64,000 nt of DNA from CAZUAQ01 sp964618455 (GCA_964618455.1 CAZUAQ010000007.1:62001-126000); one strand, 5' to 3'; shown: positions 23,908-32,325, numbered from the stretch's first letter. Made by a program: numbers and translations. The notes: generated by a model not told the origin, from the sequence alone.

Positions 23908-23940
23908 GTGACATAGTGTGTCAGGTGTGGTATACTGACA
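23908..23940 (+). promoter_or_regulatory. Integrase promoter with TGACA/TGTCA half-sites
   Basis: GTGACA (23908-23913), 17 bp, then TATACT (23931-23936), one mismatch each from consensus. Three half-sites overlap it: TGACA 23909-23913, TGTCA 23919-23923 and TGACA 23936-23940, forming an inverted pair over the -35 and another over the -10. This looks like a repressor operator. The start codon is 38 bp downstream. Confidence 0.68.
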
Positions 23941-23977
23941 GTGGATCATCCCCGGCACGATGAAGGAGAACACGACG

Positions 23978-25408
23978 ATGGCAACCGTTTACCGGCAGAA
24001 GGATCGTTTAAATTGCACCGTGAAAGTCACGATCGGTGGAGTGATCTACCGGCTCCGAGGCAACCGGGACAAGGCATCCTCGCGAGCGCTCGGGGAGCGC
24101 ATCGAGAAGTTGGCGTCGATCGTGGCGCAGGGCGAGAAGATCGATCAGGACATGCGGACCTGGATCCAGAATCAGGAACCGCGCATCCGGGATTGGCTGG
24201 TCGAGCATGACATCCTTCCCCGGACCGATGAAGGACGGCGCGTCTCGCTCGATACGCTGATCGATGAATACGTCACCGGCATGGAAGCGCACGGGTGCGA
24301 TGAGATGCACGCCTACTCCACCGGGAAGCGCCTGAAGAAGCTGAAGGCCGAATGCGGATGGCGTCTCGCCAGTGATGTGACACAGACGGCGCTCGATAGC
24401 TGGATTGCCAGCAACAAGAGCAAGGCCGCGAAGACATTGAAGGATTATCACTCGACATTGCGAGCGTTCATGACGTGGTGTGTCGATGTCCGCCGGGTGC
24501 TCTGGGAGAATCAGATCTCCCCGGTACGGAAGGGCGATTACGTGGGCGCGAAGAAGCGCAAGCGCCGGGCGCTGACGCTGGCGGAAGTCGATCGGCTCCT
24601 GGCGTCATGCTCGGAAAAGCGCCGGGTGTGCTATTTGGCGGTGATCTACTGCCAGTTACGCCGGGCCGATGCCGAAGCGCTGACGTGGGGCGATGTCCGT
24701 CTCGATCTTCTGACGCCGTATCTCGTGACGCGGGCAGAATCGTCGAAGGGCAAGCGCGACACGAAACATCCCCTCAGACGCGATCTCGCGGACGCTCTGC
24801 GAGCGTACAAGCCCGAGGGGGCATCGGACGCCGATCCTGTGTTCCCGCGTCCCACGCTGCCCACGATGGAGCAGTACAAGGCCGATCTCGCTCGGGCGGA
24901 GATCGAATACGAGATCAACGAGCGCCGGGCGGACTTTCACGCGCTCGGGCGTCACACGCCGAACACGATCATGGCGAACGCCGGAGTGCCGGTGCGGGTG
25001 GCTCAGCAACTCATGCGGCATACCGATCCCGCGCTGACGGCGGGCGCGTACACCGATTCGGAACTGCTCGAAACCTCGCAGGCGGTGGAGATGATGCCGG
25101 CGCTCGGGCAGGGGGAGCACCTCAAGGAGTCCGCCATCCTGAAGATGGAAGGCACGACCGACCGACCAATCGATACCGAGGTAGATTTACGGGACCTGAG
25201 ACGGGACCACGATCATCGCATCGAAAAGCCGCATGCGACATCGGACGGCAATCCGGTCGGCTGTGAGAACCAAGGCGATGGGGCGGATGACGAACTCGTA
25301 ACGTGCGGTGCTGGAAACGTTTGCGATGGGGATGACGCCGATTGGCAGGGGGATGCCGGGGCGCGCGGGAATGGCCCGGAAAACTGGGCCGCTAGGACTC
25401 GAACCTAG
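23978..25408 (+). CDS. Tyrosine integrase of the element, truncated at attR
   Basis: A 476-residue site-specific recombinase that would insert and excise the element. An N-terminal arm-binding and core-binding region (to about 195) includes a SAM-like segment around LIDEYVTGMEAHG. The catalytic domain has box I R228 in CQLRRADAEALTW, box II HALGRHT (H321, R325) with one extra glycine compared with the usual HxLRHT, then QQLMRHTD (H348) and Y358 in GAYTD. ATG at 23978 has AAGGAGAA upstream; 23960 is also possible. After about residue 370 comes a low-conservation tail. The gene ends inside the tRNA-Gln gene, with TAG at 25406-25408 formed by core plus tRNA sequence. In the circle the frame continues for 57 more codons. 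Confidence 0.9.
   Translation: MATVYRQKDRLNCTVKVTIGGVIYRLRGNRDKASSRALGERIEKLASIVAQGEKIDQDMRTWIQNQEPRIRDWLVEHDILPRTDEGRRVSLDTLIDEYVTGMEAHGCDEMHAYSTGKRLKKLKAECGWRLASDVTQTALDSWIASNKSKAAKTLKDYHSTLRAFMTWCVDVRRVLWENQISPVRKGDYVGAKKRKRRALTLAEVDRLLASCSEKRRVCYLAVIYCQLRRADAEALTWGDVRLDLLTPYLVTRAESSKGKRDTKHPLRRDLADALRAYKPEGASDADPVFPRPTLPTMEQYKADLARAEIEYEINERRADFHALGRHTPNTIMANAGVPVRVAQQLMRHTDPALTAGAYTDSELLETSQAVEMMPALGQGEHLKESAILKMEGTTDRPIDTEVDLRDLRRDHDHRIEKPHATSDGNPVGCENQGDGADDELVTCGAGNVCDGDDADWQGDAGARGNGPENWAARTRT
25191..25209 (+). repeat. Candidate integrase arm-type site, right end
   Basis: Matches 19270-19288 in 18 of 19 positions and also carries two GGGACC hexamers 12 bp apart. It lies inside the 3' part of the integrase gene, 170 bp before the core. 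Confidence 0.45.
25379..25407. repeat. attR: direct-repeat copy within tRNA-Gln
   Basis: Identical over 29 bp to 19204-19232. It covers the 3' 23 bases of tRNA-Gln, so the tRNA stays intact after integration, as is usual for tRNA-targeting elements. It also encodes the last residues and part of the stop codon of the integrase. Confidence 0.9.
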
Positions 25409-25456
25409 AACTTCCTGATCCAGAGTCAGGCGTGCTACCAATTGCACCACGGCCCA
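25385..25456 (-). tRNA. tRNA-Gln(CTG)
   Basis: A 72-nt cloverleaf on the minus strand: acceptor TGGGCCG with CGGCCCA, D stem GTGC/GCAC, anticodon stem CCTGA/TCAGG with loop CTCTGGA giving anticodon CTG, and T arm CTAGG-TTCGAGT-CCTAG. The CCA end is not encoded. Its 3' end is the integration site of the element to its left. Confidence 0.97.
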
Positions 25457-25594
25457 TGACCGGCGGACGGCGTCGATCTCGACAAGCCGCTCCGAATCGT
25501 TCATTCTGATTTCGGCTTCCGCGCGTGTCAAGGTGCAAGCCGGGCATTGCGCTTGGCGTGGCAGGCGGAGATGGATCATCGGATGGGCGGATCA

Positions 25595-26443
25595 ATGGAA
25601 CAGTTCAAAACGGGGATCAACGGATGGGCGTTTCCGCCATCCATGCCGATCGTCGAAGCGGCAAGCGCGTCGGCCGAGGCGGGGTTCCAGGCGTTCGAGC
25701 CCACGATCGGTCTCGAGGGGGCGATGACGCCGAACACGCCGCAAGATGAGTGTCACGCGGCGGGGGAGGCGATACGCGGACAGGGGCTGGACGTCGTCGC
25801 CTTGGCGTCCGGCATGCATTGGTCGACTCCGTTCAGCGATCCCGATCCCGCCACACGGCAGAAAGCGATCGACTTGACCCGGGCGTCGCTGGAGCGCGCG
25901 GCCTGGATCGGGGCGCCCTGCCTGTTGATCGTGCCGGCGGTCGTCTCCCATTTTCGAGAACCGGAGCGGATGCGCGTGGGCTACTCCGAGGCATGGCGAC
26001 TCTCGACCGAATCCCTTCACGCCCTCATTCCTTACGCCGAAGCCACGGGCGTCGTCCTGGCCCTCGAAAATGTGTGGAATCAGTTCTTGACCTCTCCCCG
26101 CGATTTCCGCCAGTTCATCGATCAGTTTCATACCCCATGGATAAAGGCTTACCTGGATTTGGGAAATGTTCTGAGATACGGATTCCCGGACGATTGGATT
26201 CGCGAGTTGGGACCGCGCATCGCCCGTGTCCATCTCAAGGATTTCAAGCTCTCCACAGGCCACGTCGGCGGATTCTGCCTGCCGGGCTTGGGAGATATCC
26301 GATGGTCCGAGGTAATCAACGCACTGCACAAGGTCGGTTATCGTGGTCCGTTGACGGTCGAAGGCCGGGAAGTTCCGCTGGAGATGCACCGGCAAGTTGA
26401 CCGGATCTTGGGTGATTCGTTGATGCATCGTGATCTGTCTTGA
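25595..26443 (+). CDS. Sugar phosphate isomerase/epimerase-like TIM barrel (AP2Ec family)
   Basis: A cytosolic xylose isomerase-like TIM-barrel protein of 282 residues. The pattern of metal-binding residues is present: glutamate in VLALENVWNQF, aspartate in YLDLGNVLRYG, histidine in VHLKDFKLS, and glutamate in LTVEGREVP. Such proteins isomerise or epimerise sugars and inositol derivatives and often work with Gfo/Idh/MocA dehydrogenases, of which this window holds two, though not adjacent. The N-terminal FKTGINGWAFPP is the first barrel strand. Starts at 25571, 25583 and 25595 are all possible; I chose 25595 because the barrel begins there. No ribosome binding site decides it. Confidence 0.83.
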   Translation: MEQFKTGINGWAFPPSMPIVEAASASAEAGFQAFEPTIGLEGAMTPNTPQDECHAAGEAIRGQGLDVVALASGMHWSTPFSDPDPATRQKAIDLTRASLERAAWIGAPCLLIVPAVVSHFREPERMRVGYSEAWRLSTESLHALIPYAEATGVVLALENVWNQFLTSPRDFRQFIDQFHTPWIKAYLDLGNVLRYGFPDDWIRELGPRIARVHLKDFKLSTGHVGGFCLPGLGDIRWSEVINALHKVGYRGPLTVEGREVPLEMHRQVDRILGDSLMHRDLS

Positions 26444-26824
26444 TCCGTATCGATACACCTGATTGCATTTATGCTCATTATTGTTTTAAATAAACAAAGA
26501 TAAACAGTTAGGATTAGGGCTTTTCATCTATGCTAAATCGTCTAAACTAGGAGCTTGGAGTGAAAAGTGGTTGGCAGTTCTTTCGAGGGATCGAGGGAAG
26601 CCGCCGATGGGTTAGACTAGGAGGAGCGGACAGGGGAGGGGGTTGAGTCCGGAAACAAGGAGAGAAGGGAGTCATCCGAGTTAGATCGGATGGATAAAAT
26701 GCGCCACGCCTGGGCGACGAATGGATTCTCAACGAGGAAGCGGTTACCGGCTCAACATAAGCCGGTGATCTGCTCACGCCATGAGCAACTGCCGCGGCAC
26801 ACGGGACGTTGCAAGGGAGGACGC
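26444..26824. other. Intergenic region before the TIGR03790 gene
   Basis: 381 bp, with a markedly AT-rich block at 26455-26545 that probably includes promoter elements. The next frame is open from 26690, so the last 135 bp may be coding if the earlier ATG is used. Confidence 0.5.
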
Positions 26825-29038
26825 GTGTGTTCTCTTGTGCTCGTGGTCTGTGGCTTGCTCGGCCTTGCTCCAGGCCACTCGGCCAGGGCGAACGATCAGG
26901 GCAGCAACGCCAGTCTTGCCTTGGGGCCCTCCGACGTCCTGATCCTGATCAATGAAGACAGCCCGGTCAGTCGGGCGATCGGGGACCTTTACCGACAGTA
27001 TTATCCTGACATCGAGGATGATCAGGTCCTCGAGCTTTCCGGTTTGCCGGATTGCGCCTCACCGCAGGCGGGTTCGCAGGATGAAATCATTACGCGCGAT
27101 CAATTTGAGTCGCTGATCGCCCAACCCCTGCGCGACCACCTCATCGCCGAGGGCATGGTCAACAGCATTTATTGCTTCATCACCACGGCCGGGATGCCGT
27201 ATCGTATCGAAGATACCGACCCGACTTACCACAAGGCGGTCTGCGCGGTGGGTGAGCCCGGATGCCTGAAAGGAACGCTCCCGGGACTTGTTCTGGATTA
27301 CCGCGGTGAGATTGATGCCGCCACCGTCGAAGCCGAACTTTCCGTACTCTTCCAGATCGATCCCGCATTGCCTGATGGCGTGCGTATGTACCTGGACAAC
27401 CGGCTGGTGAATCCGTACCAGGCCTACAGCAGCCCCATCAAGTCGTGGTCGGCGGAACGGGACATTCTCGCACGGCGCGATACCTTCAGTTGGACCTGGT
27501 TGTGGCGGTTCTCGCAGGGACCGATGATGGAGGGCACGTTCAGTGCCGGTTTTGTCGCCGCCAATCGAACCATGTCTCCCGCGGACATCTACCTCGTCTC
27601 CCGGCTGGACGGACCACGACAGATGGGGGAGACGCCGCTGGCCGCTGTGAAAGCGATGCTGGATCGATCCATGGCCGCCGGGAATCCTGATTCACCACTC
27701 TTCACAGGCATCTCCTCGCAGACGTCCTCCCTCGTGATCGACGATACCGGAGGGGCCGCAGCCGATGAGTTCGCCTACAGCCAGGTGCTCAACTTCCCCC
27801 CCGTCCCCTCGGCGGGATACAGCTACACGATGACGTACGAGGACTTCCCCGTGCCGCCGGGGACGGAAGTTGCCGAACAGGGATTCACCGAAGGTCAGCA
27901 TTACGAACAGGCCTGGTCGTGGTTGGTCGGCGAAGACCCGATTCAGGATGGGGCGGGGTCGAGTCCGTCGACCACCGGATTGCAACCGTTCATGCATTGG
28001 GATGACACGACTGCCATCTCCAGTCAAGCTGCGCTCAATGCGGGGCAGGTGTTGTCGGGCTTGCTGACGTACGGTCGAAATGCGGGCGACGGTCGGCCTC
28101 ACGATTACCTCCTGAGCTCAGGGCCGGACGGTGAAGAACTCTTCGAGTGCGCCGCCGGTGCCGTCTTCGCGTCCATGGAGAGTTTTAATGCCATCAGCAT
28201 GTTCACCGACATCGCTCCCAAGTCGCAGGCGCTGTTGAGTGAGTTCATCGCGATGGGCGGCAGCGGCGCCATCGGGCACGCCTTCGAACCCGAGCGACTG
28301 GCGACGATCCAGGGTGATTATCTGTTCCGCAACCTGATGCGCGATGATGATCAGGATGGCCGGGGCGACCTCTCCTTTGTCGAAGCCGGCTATTCGGCCA
28401 TGCCGTTCCTGAGTTGGAGCGAGGTGATGATCGGCGATCCGCTGATGCGACTGGAGCAGGGTCCCGGCGGCCCCGCACCGGAGATCAGCGACGCTCCCGA
28501 GTTGATCATGGCCGCCTCGCGGCTGATGCACGGCAGCAAGGTGCACGATATCCCGATCTTTCTCCAGGGGGCGGACACCGGCCGAATCGATCCGCGTAAG
28601 GGTGGGGGAAGCCAGATCGTCCTCTGGTTCAGCGAACCGGTTGATGCCGGCGGGGATGAGGTGGTTTGCGGTGAGCACATTACACCCTATGGAGCGACGT
28701 GCAACGGGGAGATCGAAGGCAGCGGCACCCTGCAGCTCACCGTGGAACTCGACGTCGAGCCGAATGCGTGCATCTGCCTGGTCTTGTCCGGCTTGACCGC
28801 CGTGGCGGATGGGGAGCCGGTCGAGGCGCCGTATGTCTGCACATCCGTGCTTCAGGGCGATGTGAGCGGGGATGGCTCGGTGACCATGGTGGATCTGTCA
28901 GTGGCCAAAGCGGGCATCTACTTTCCAGAGTATTACGATTTGAGTAAGGACGTGAATGTCGATGGCGCGGTCACTTTATTGGACCTCAGCTGTATCAAGG
29001 CATTCCTCACGGAGCAACTGGCCTGTAACGTGCCATGA
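26825..29038 (+). CDS. TIGR03790-type secreted protein with C-terminal dockerin-like repeat
   Basis: A secreted protein of about 737 residues, of the family found in PEP-CTERM-bearing bacteria. Family signs are VLILINEDSPVSRAIGDLYRQ near the mature N-terminus, VNSIYCFITTAGMPYRI, and the late GSGAIGHAFEP and SWSEVMIGDPLMRLE. The C-terminus carries two calcium-loop repeats, GDVSGDGSVTMVDLSVAKAG and DVNVDGAVTLLDLSCIKAFL, a type I dockerin-like module. The signal segment is CSLVLVVCGLLGLAPGHSARA. GTG at 26825 has AAGGGAGG four bases upstream; the ATG at 26690 would add 45 residues ahead of the signal, so the start is uncertain. Two PEP-CTERM genes follow on the same strand. Confidence 0.85.
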   Translation: MCSLVLVVCGLLGLAPGHSARANDQGSNASLALGPSDVLILINEDSPVSRAIGDLYRQYYPDIEDDQVLELSGLPDCASPQAGSQDEIITRDQFESLIAQPLRDHLIAEGMVNSIYCFITTAGMPYRIEDTDPTYHKAVCAVGEPGCLKGTLPGLVLDYRGEIDAATVEAELSVLFQIDPALPDGVRMYLDNRLVNPYQAYSSPIKSWSAERDILARRDTFSWTWLWRFSQGPMMEGTFSAGFVAANRTMSPADIYLVSRLDGPRQMGETPLAAVKAMLDRSMAAGNPDSPLFTGISSQTSSLVIDDTGGAAADEFAYSQVLNFPPVPSAGYSYTMTYEDFPVPPGTEVAEQGFTEGQHYEQAWSWLVGEDPIQDGAGSSPSTTGLQPFMHWDDTTAISSQAALNAGQVLSGLLTYGRNAGDGRPHDYLLSSGPDGEELFECAAGAVFASMESFNAISMFTDIAPKSQALLSEFIAMGGSGAIGHAFEPERLATIQGDYLFRNLMRDDDQDGRGDLSFVEAGYSAMPFLSWSEVMIGDPLMRLEQGPGGPAPEISDAPELIMAASRLMHGSKVHDIPIFLQGADTGRIDPRKGGGSQIVLWFSEPVDAGGDEVVCGEHITPYGATCNGEIEGSGTLQLTVELDVEPNACICLVLSGLTAVADGEPVEAPYVCTSVLQGDVSGDGSVTMVDLSVAKAGIYFPEYYDLSKDVNVDGAVTLLDLSCIKAFLTEQLACNVP

Positions 29039-29482
29039 AGAATGTACTTACGTTTTCATCGCTGATTGGGGACGAGATGCCTGAGCTCCCGGTGTCGCGT
29101 ACGCCGTTTCCGCTGCCAAAGCCGTGCAAGAATCTCCGAAAAAAAAAAGCTTGACGCGAACGTCCGCATTCGATTATTCTCCTGTCTGGAAGGGTTACGA
29201 GAGAAGGGAATAACGGCAGTTCATCCGGATCCTGGATCACTTCATTTCATGGTCCCTGTTTTTTCCAAGGATCCCGCTAGAAGCCCGATCTCGTACACAA
29301 GGAGTCTTGGAGGAGAAGTGGGTCGCATCTCACGTGTTTCTTCGACTCTCTTTGGTTGATAGCAAACGACTGACCGGATCCGCCTTGATCTGCAGCGCGA
29401 GGATCTGGAGCGTCGGCGCGATGGAGATCGCTGACCAGTGGGAAAGATCGAGAAGCGGGAACAACAGGAAGCAGGGAAAGAT
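29039..29482. other. Intergenic leader upstream of a PEP-CTERM gene
   Basis: 444 bp. A ten-A tract at 29142-29151 precedes TTGACG (near 29152), which could be an UP element plus -35, with a poor -10. I see no gene and no clear terminator for the preceding gene. Confidence 0.4.
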
Positions 29483-30199
29483 ATGAGCAAATCACTCGTT
29501 CACAAGAAAAGCCTCGCATTGACGATGGCAGCCGTGCTGTGTGCAGGCCTTCCGGCCTTCGCTCAGGTGTCGATCATCAGCGGCAATCTCAGCCCGACCC
29601 CGACGTTTGACGCGTCGCCCACACCACAGTGGTCGGTCGTCAACGGGGATCTCAGAGGCTCGGTCGTGACCAACAGCGGCTCCTGGGTGTACGGACCCAC
29701 ATGGGGCACTGCTCCGGCCACGTTCGACTGGACGGGCAACACCCTGGATCAGGATCTCAGTGCCGGTGGACTGGCCAGCGGTACGTTTAATCCGGGCGGA
29801 ACGTTCACCATCGACGGCGAATTGTATGACAGCTCCATCGAGTTCATTGCGAATCTGATCATTGACGGCCCGATCTTCGAGGCCGACGTCAGCGGTTTCT
29901 CTGTTGAAGAACTCTTCAGTGACGAGAACAAGCTCCAGCTCATTGGAACCATCGTTCTGACGCCGACGGGCGGCTATCTTTTCGATCAGGGGCTGACCGC
30001 TCCCGCGTATGAAATGTCGTTCCAGGCCGTTCAGGCGGAGCAGGTCACGCAACAGGGCGTCGGGCCATTGAGTGATTTTCAGAGCGACATCGTGACGATC
30101 GCTCAGTTGCAGTTTACGAGCTTTGCGATTCCCGAACCCGTGACGGGCCTGCTGTGTCTTCTTGGCGGGCTGCTGATGCTGGTCCGCAGGCGTCGCTGA
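29483..30199 (+). CDS. PEP-CTERM anchored extracellular protein
   Basis: A secreted protein of 238 residues. The signal peptide is KSLALTMAAVLCAGLPAFA, cleaved before QVSIISGN. The C-terminus IPEPVTGLLCLLGGLLMLV plus RRRR is a clear PEP-CTERM signal. The body is beta-rich and glycine/serine/threonine-rich (for example SGTFNPGGTFTIDGELYDSS), typical of structural or matrix proteins in this class. ATG at 29483 follows GCAGGGAAAG; an upstream ATG at 29438 would add 15 charged residues ahead of the signal. I cannot assign a biochemical role. Confidence 0.87.
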   Translation: MSKSLVHKKSLALTMAAVLCAGLPAFAQVSIISGNLSPTPTFDASPTPQWSVVNGDLRGSVVTNSGSWVYGPTWGTAPATFDWTGNTLDQDLSAGGLASGTFNPGGTFTIDGELYDSSIEFIANLIIDGPIFEADVSGFSVEELFSDENKLQLIGTIVLTPTGGYLFDQGLTAPAYEMSFQAVQAEQVTQQGVGPLSDFQSDIVTIAQLQFTSFAIPEPVTGLLCLLGGLLMLVRRRR

Positions 30200-30380
30200 G
30201 TGTTGCAGATACCGCCTTTCCGGGCCATGAGTCGGCCGCTCGGGTCGGATTACACGCCCGTATGGCGAAGTTTTTTAATGCAGGGTTTTTGATACCCATC
30301 TGACTGTAGTTCTCGATTCAGATCGGAATGATCGAGGTGAACAAGAACCTTCGGCAGACGATATTGTGAGATTGATGCTC

Positions 30381-30409
30381 TTTCACGGCACGGCCGGAAG
30401 AGTTACAAT
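30381..30409 (+). promoter_or_regulatory. Candidate promoter of the second PEP-CTERM gene
   Basis: TTTCAC (30381-30386), 17 bp, TACAAT (30404-30409), 55 bp upstream of the ATG at 30465. Each box has two or fewer mismatches from sigma70 consensus. Confidence 0.45.
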
Positions 30410-30464
30410 AGGTTGTGGGAAACGAGGCATATCCACGCTCTTGAGGAAAGAAAGAGGTAGAGCT

Positions 30465-31136
30465 ATGAAGGGCACGAAAGCATTTGGCACTCTTGCAGTA
30501 ATTATCGCACTCGTTTGTGCAGGGCCTGCGATGGCCGACTACACGTCGATCGTTCATGATCTGACGGATGGTTCTCCGGATACTTCCTACAGCGGAGGAA
30601 ATCTGACGATTAATTCAACGTCGACGCAGCTCTTCCTTCAGGATCCCACCACGCTGGCGGTTTCTCCCACGAATGTGGATGTATCGCTCAGCACGACTTT
30701 CAGCAGCTTCAACCCTGCTGCTCAGCCCGGTTTTCCCCTGGGTTCGGCCACGTTCACAGGCGGCAGCTACTCGCTGACCTTTGATATCGGGATCGACAGC
30801 TACGAGATCAGTGGCCCGGTCACCGCGATTGTCCTGGGTGTGACCTCCGCCGGTTCGGGCGGTTCGATCATCGAGGGAAGCGGTTTGTTCGATGCGACCA
30901 CGGTCGATCTTCCGGGCAGCAACAACTGGCCGGCGGCGGGCCTGAGCACCATCGATACGATCACGCTGAGTATTGGTATCGATCTCACGGGCTTGGATTG
31001 GAACCCGCAGACCACGAATCTCAGCAATGGCGAGACGCTCTATACCCTGCTTCCGAACGACAGCGGTCTGCCCGAGCCGGCTTCGCTGATGCTCCTGATG
31101 GCGGGCGTGTTCGGTCTGGTTCGCCGTCGCCGCTGA
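30465..31136 (+). CDS. PEP-CTERM anchored extracellular protein
   Basis: A secreted protein of 223 residues. Signal peptide MKGTKAFGTLAVIIALVCAG then PAMA, cleaved before DYTSIVHD. The C-terminus LPEPASLMLLMAGVFGLV plus RRRR is a PEP-CTERM signal. The body is beta-rich with no cysteine and resembles the preceding PEP-CTERM protein in style rather than in sequence. ATG at 30465 follows AAAGAGGTAGAG. A strong terminator lies about 80 bp downstream. It is probably transcribed alone from the promoter at 30381-30409. Confidence 0.87.
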   Translation: MKGTKAFGTLAVIIALVCAGPAMADYTSIVHDLTDGSPDTSYSGGNLTINSTSTQLFLQDPTTLAVSPTNVDVSLSTTFSSFNPAAQPGFPLGSATFTGGSYSLTFDIGIDSYEISGPVTAIVLGVTSAGSGGSIIEGSGLFDATTVDLPGSNNWPAAGLSTIDTITLSIGIDLTGLDWNPQTTNLSNGETLYTLLPNDSGLPEPASLMLLMAGVFGLVRRRR

Positions 31137-31214
31137 TCGGTTTCCTGCTCTAGCCTCGAACGACATTTCTCGTTCGAGCCTGTCTTGAAAAATCCTCAAG
31201 ATCTGAATGTTCCA

Positions 31215-31250
31215 GGATGCACAGGCAAACGTCTGTGCATCCTTTTTTTT
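31215..31250 (+). terminator. Rho-independent terminator after the PEP-CTERM gene
   Basis: A perfect 10-bp stem (31215-31224 with 31233-31242, ggatgcacag) with an 8-nt loop, followed by eight T (31243-31250). A second GC-AT mixed hairpin without a T-run (ctcgaacga/tcgttcgag, near 31155-31178) precedes it. Confidence 0.93.
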
Positions 31251-31440
31251 GCGTGAGCCGGAACGTGCTTCGGTCAACGCCGAACCTGCGTAGACTTCCA
31301 GGACTGTGAAGCGGTTTACGCTTCCCGCGTGGAGTTGGAGAGTGACGCTGCGTTCAGGTGACGGATGCGACCGGCGCGGTTATCGTGTGGAGACGTCGAT
31401 CGGGGCGGAGGTAGCGTTCCGATACGTTCATTCACAGGAT

Positions 31441-32325
31441 ATGCAGTTCATGCCATTGACTGAGCCGATGATCCTGGCCGTGATCGGGCTATTCGCAGGG
31501 ATACTGGGTGGGCTGCTTGGCGTCGGGGGCAGCGTCATCATGATCCCGGCGATGATCTACCTGATCCGCGATCCCAACCAGCACCAGTTTCAAGGTGCGG
31601 CGATGATCGTGAATTTCTTCGTCATCCTGCCGGCGGTCATGGCCCATCGCAAGGCGGACGCCATTCTGTGGCCGGTTGTGCGTGTGATGATCCCCTGTGC
31701 GGTGGGCGGTGTCCTGGCGGGGGTGGCCCTGAGCAGCGCAAGCTTCTTCGCAGGCGCCAACGAGGTGTACCTCTCCCGCGTATTCGGTGTCTTCCTGCTC
31801 TACGCCGCCGCATACAACGTTATGAAGCTCGTTCGCAATCGCCAGATGCCGGAAATCGATCAGGCGGCGGCAGCGCGGATCTCCAAGTCGCGGATCGCCC
31901 TGGCGGTCGGGCTGCCCATGGGGCTGGTCGGGGGATTACTTGGCGTGGGGGGCGGCGCTTTGGCGGTGCCGGCGCAGCAGGTGTTTCTGCGCATGCCCAT
32001 CCGGCGGGCCATAGCGAACTCGGCGACGAGCATCCTGGTGCTTTGTGTGTTCGGCGCGGTGTTCAAGAACTACCTGAACACGCAAGATGGCATTTCCCTC
32101 CAACGCACATTGACGCTGGTCTTGTTTCTCGCGCCCTGTGCCGTGTTGGGGGGCTACCTGGGCGGGCGTCTGACGCATGTCATTCACCGCCAGGGACTGC
32201 GCGTGGCGGTGATTCTGTTGATGTGTTACGGGGGCGTGTCCATGATCCTCAGAGGTGACGATTCCCCAGCTTCGGAAGTGCCATCCCCCGTCGAGGAACT
32301 CCGAATCGATTCCCCCAATCCCTGA
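31441..32325 (+). CDS. TSUP family transporter (TauE/SafE-like)
   Basis: An inner-membrane permease of 294 residues with about eight hydrophobic segments. The two-fold repeated family motif is present: GILGGLLGVGGSVIMIPAM near the N-terminus and GLVGGLLGVGGGALAVPAQ in the middle, the second repeat being the diagnostic feature. Family members export or import sulfite, sulfonates or other small anions; the substrate is not readable from sequence. ATG at 31441 or 31450 precedes the first membrane segment; the frame is open to 31306, but the added residues are arginine-rich and unlike the family. Monocistronic. Confidence 0.88.
   Translation: MQFMPLTEPMILAVIGLFAGILGGLLGVGGSVIMIPAMIYLIRDPNQHQFQGAAMIVNFFVILPAVMAHRKADAILWPVVRVMIPCAVGGVLAGVALSSASFFAGANEVYLSRVFGVFLLYAAAYNVMKLVRNRQMPEIDQAAAARISKSRIALAVGLPMGLVGGLLGVGGGALAVPAQQVFLRMPIRRAIANSATSILVLCVFGAVFKNYLNTQDGISLQRTLTLVLFLAPCAVLGGYLGGRLTHVIHRQGLRVAVILLMCYGGVSMILRGDDSPASEVPSPVEELRIDSPNP

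Larger units (their letters stand above)
19204..25407 (+). mobile_element. Integrated element at tRNA-Gln(CTG), about 6.2 kb
   Basis: The element is bounded by a 29-bp perfect direct repeat (19204-19232 and 25379-25407). The right copy overlaps the last 23 bases of tRNA-Gln; the left copy is only the tRNA 3' fragment. Inside are, in order: the displaced integrase tail, a lipoprotein, an unknown protein with an HTH-like end, two small HTH proteins, a zinc-ribbon protein, a RepA-like ATPase and the integrase next to attR. No capsid, portal, terminase, relaxase or conjugation gene is visible. This fits a small integrative mobilizable element, a phage satellite, or an integrated plasmid. All genes are on the plus strand. 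Confidence 0.88.
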
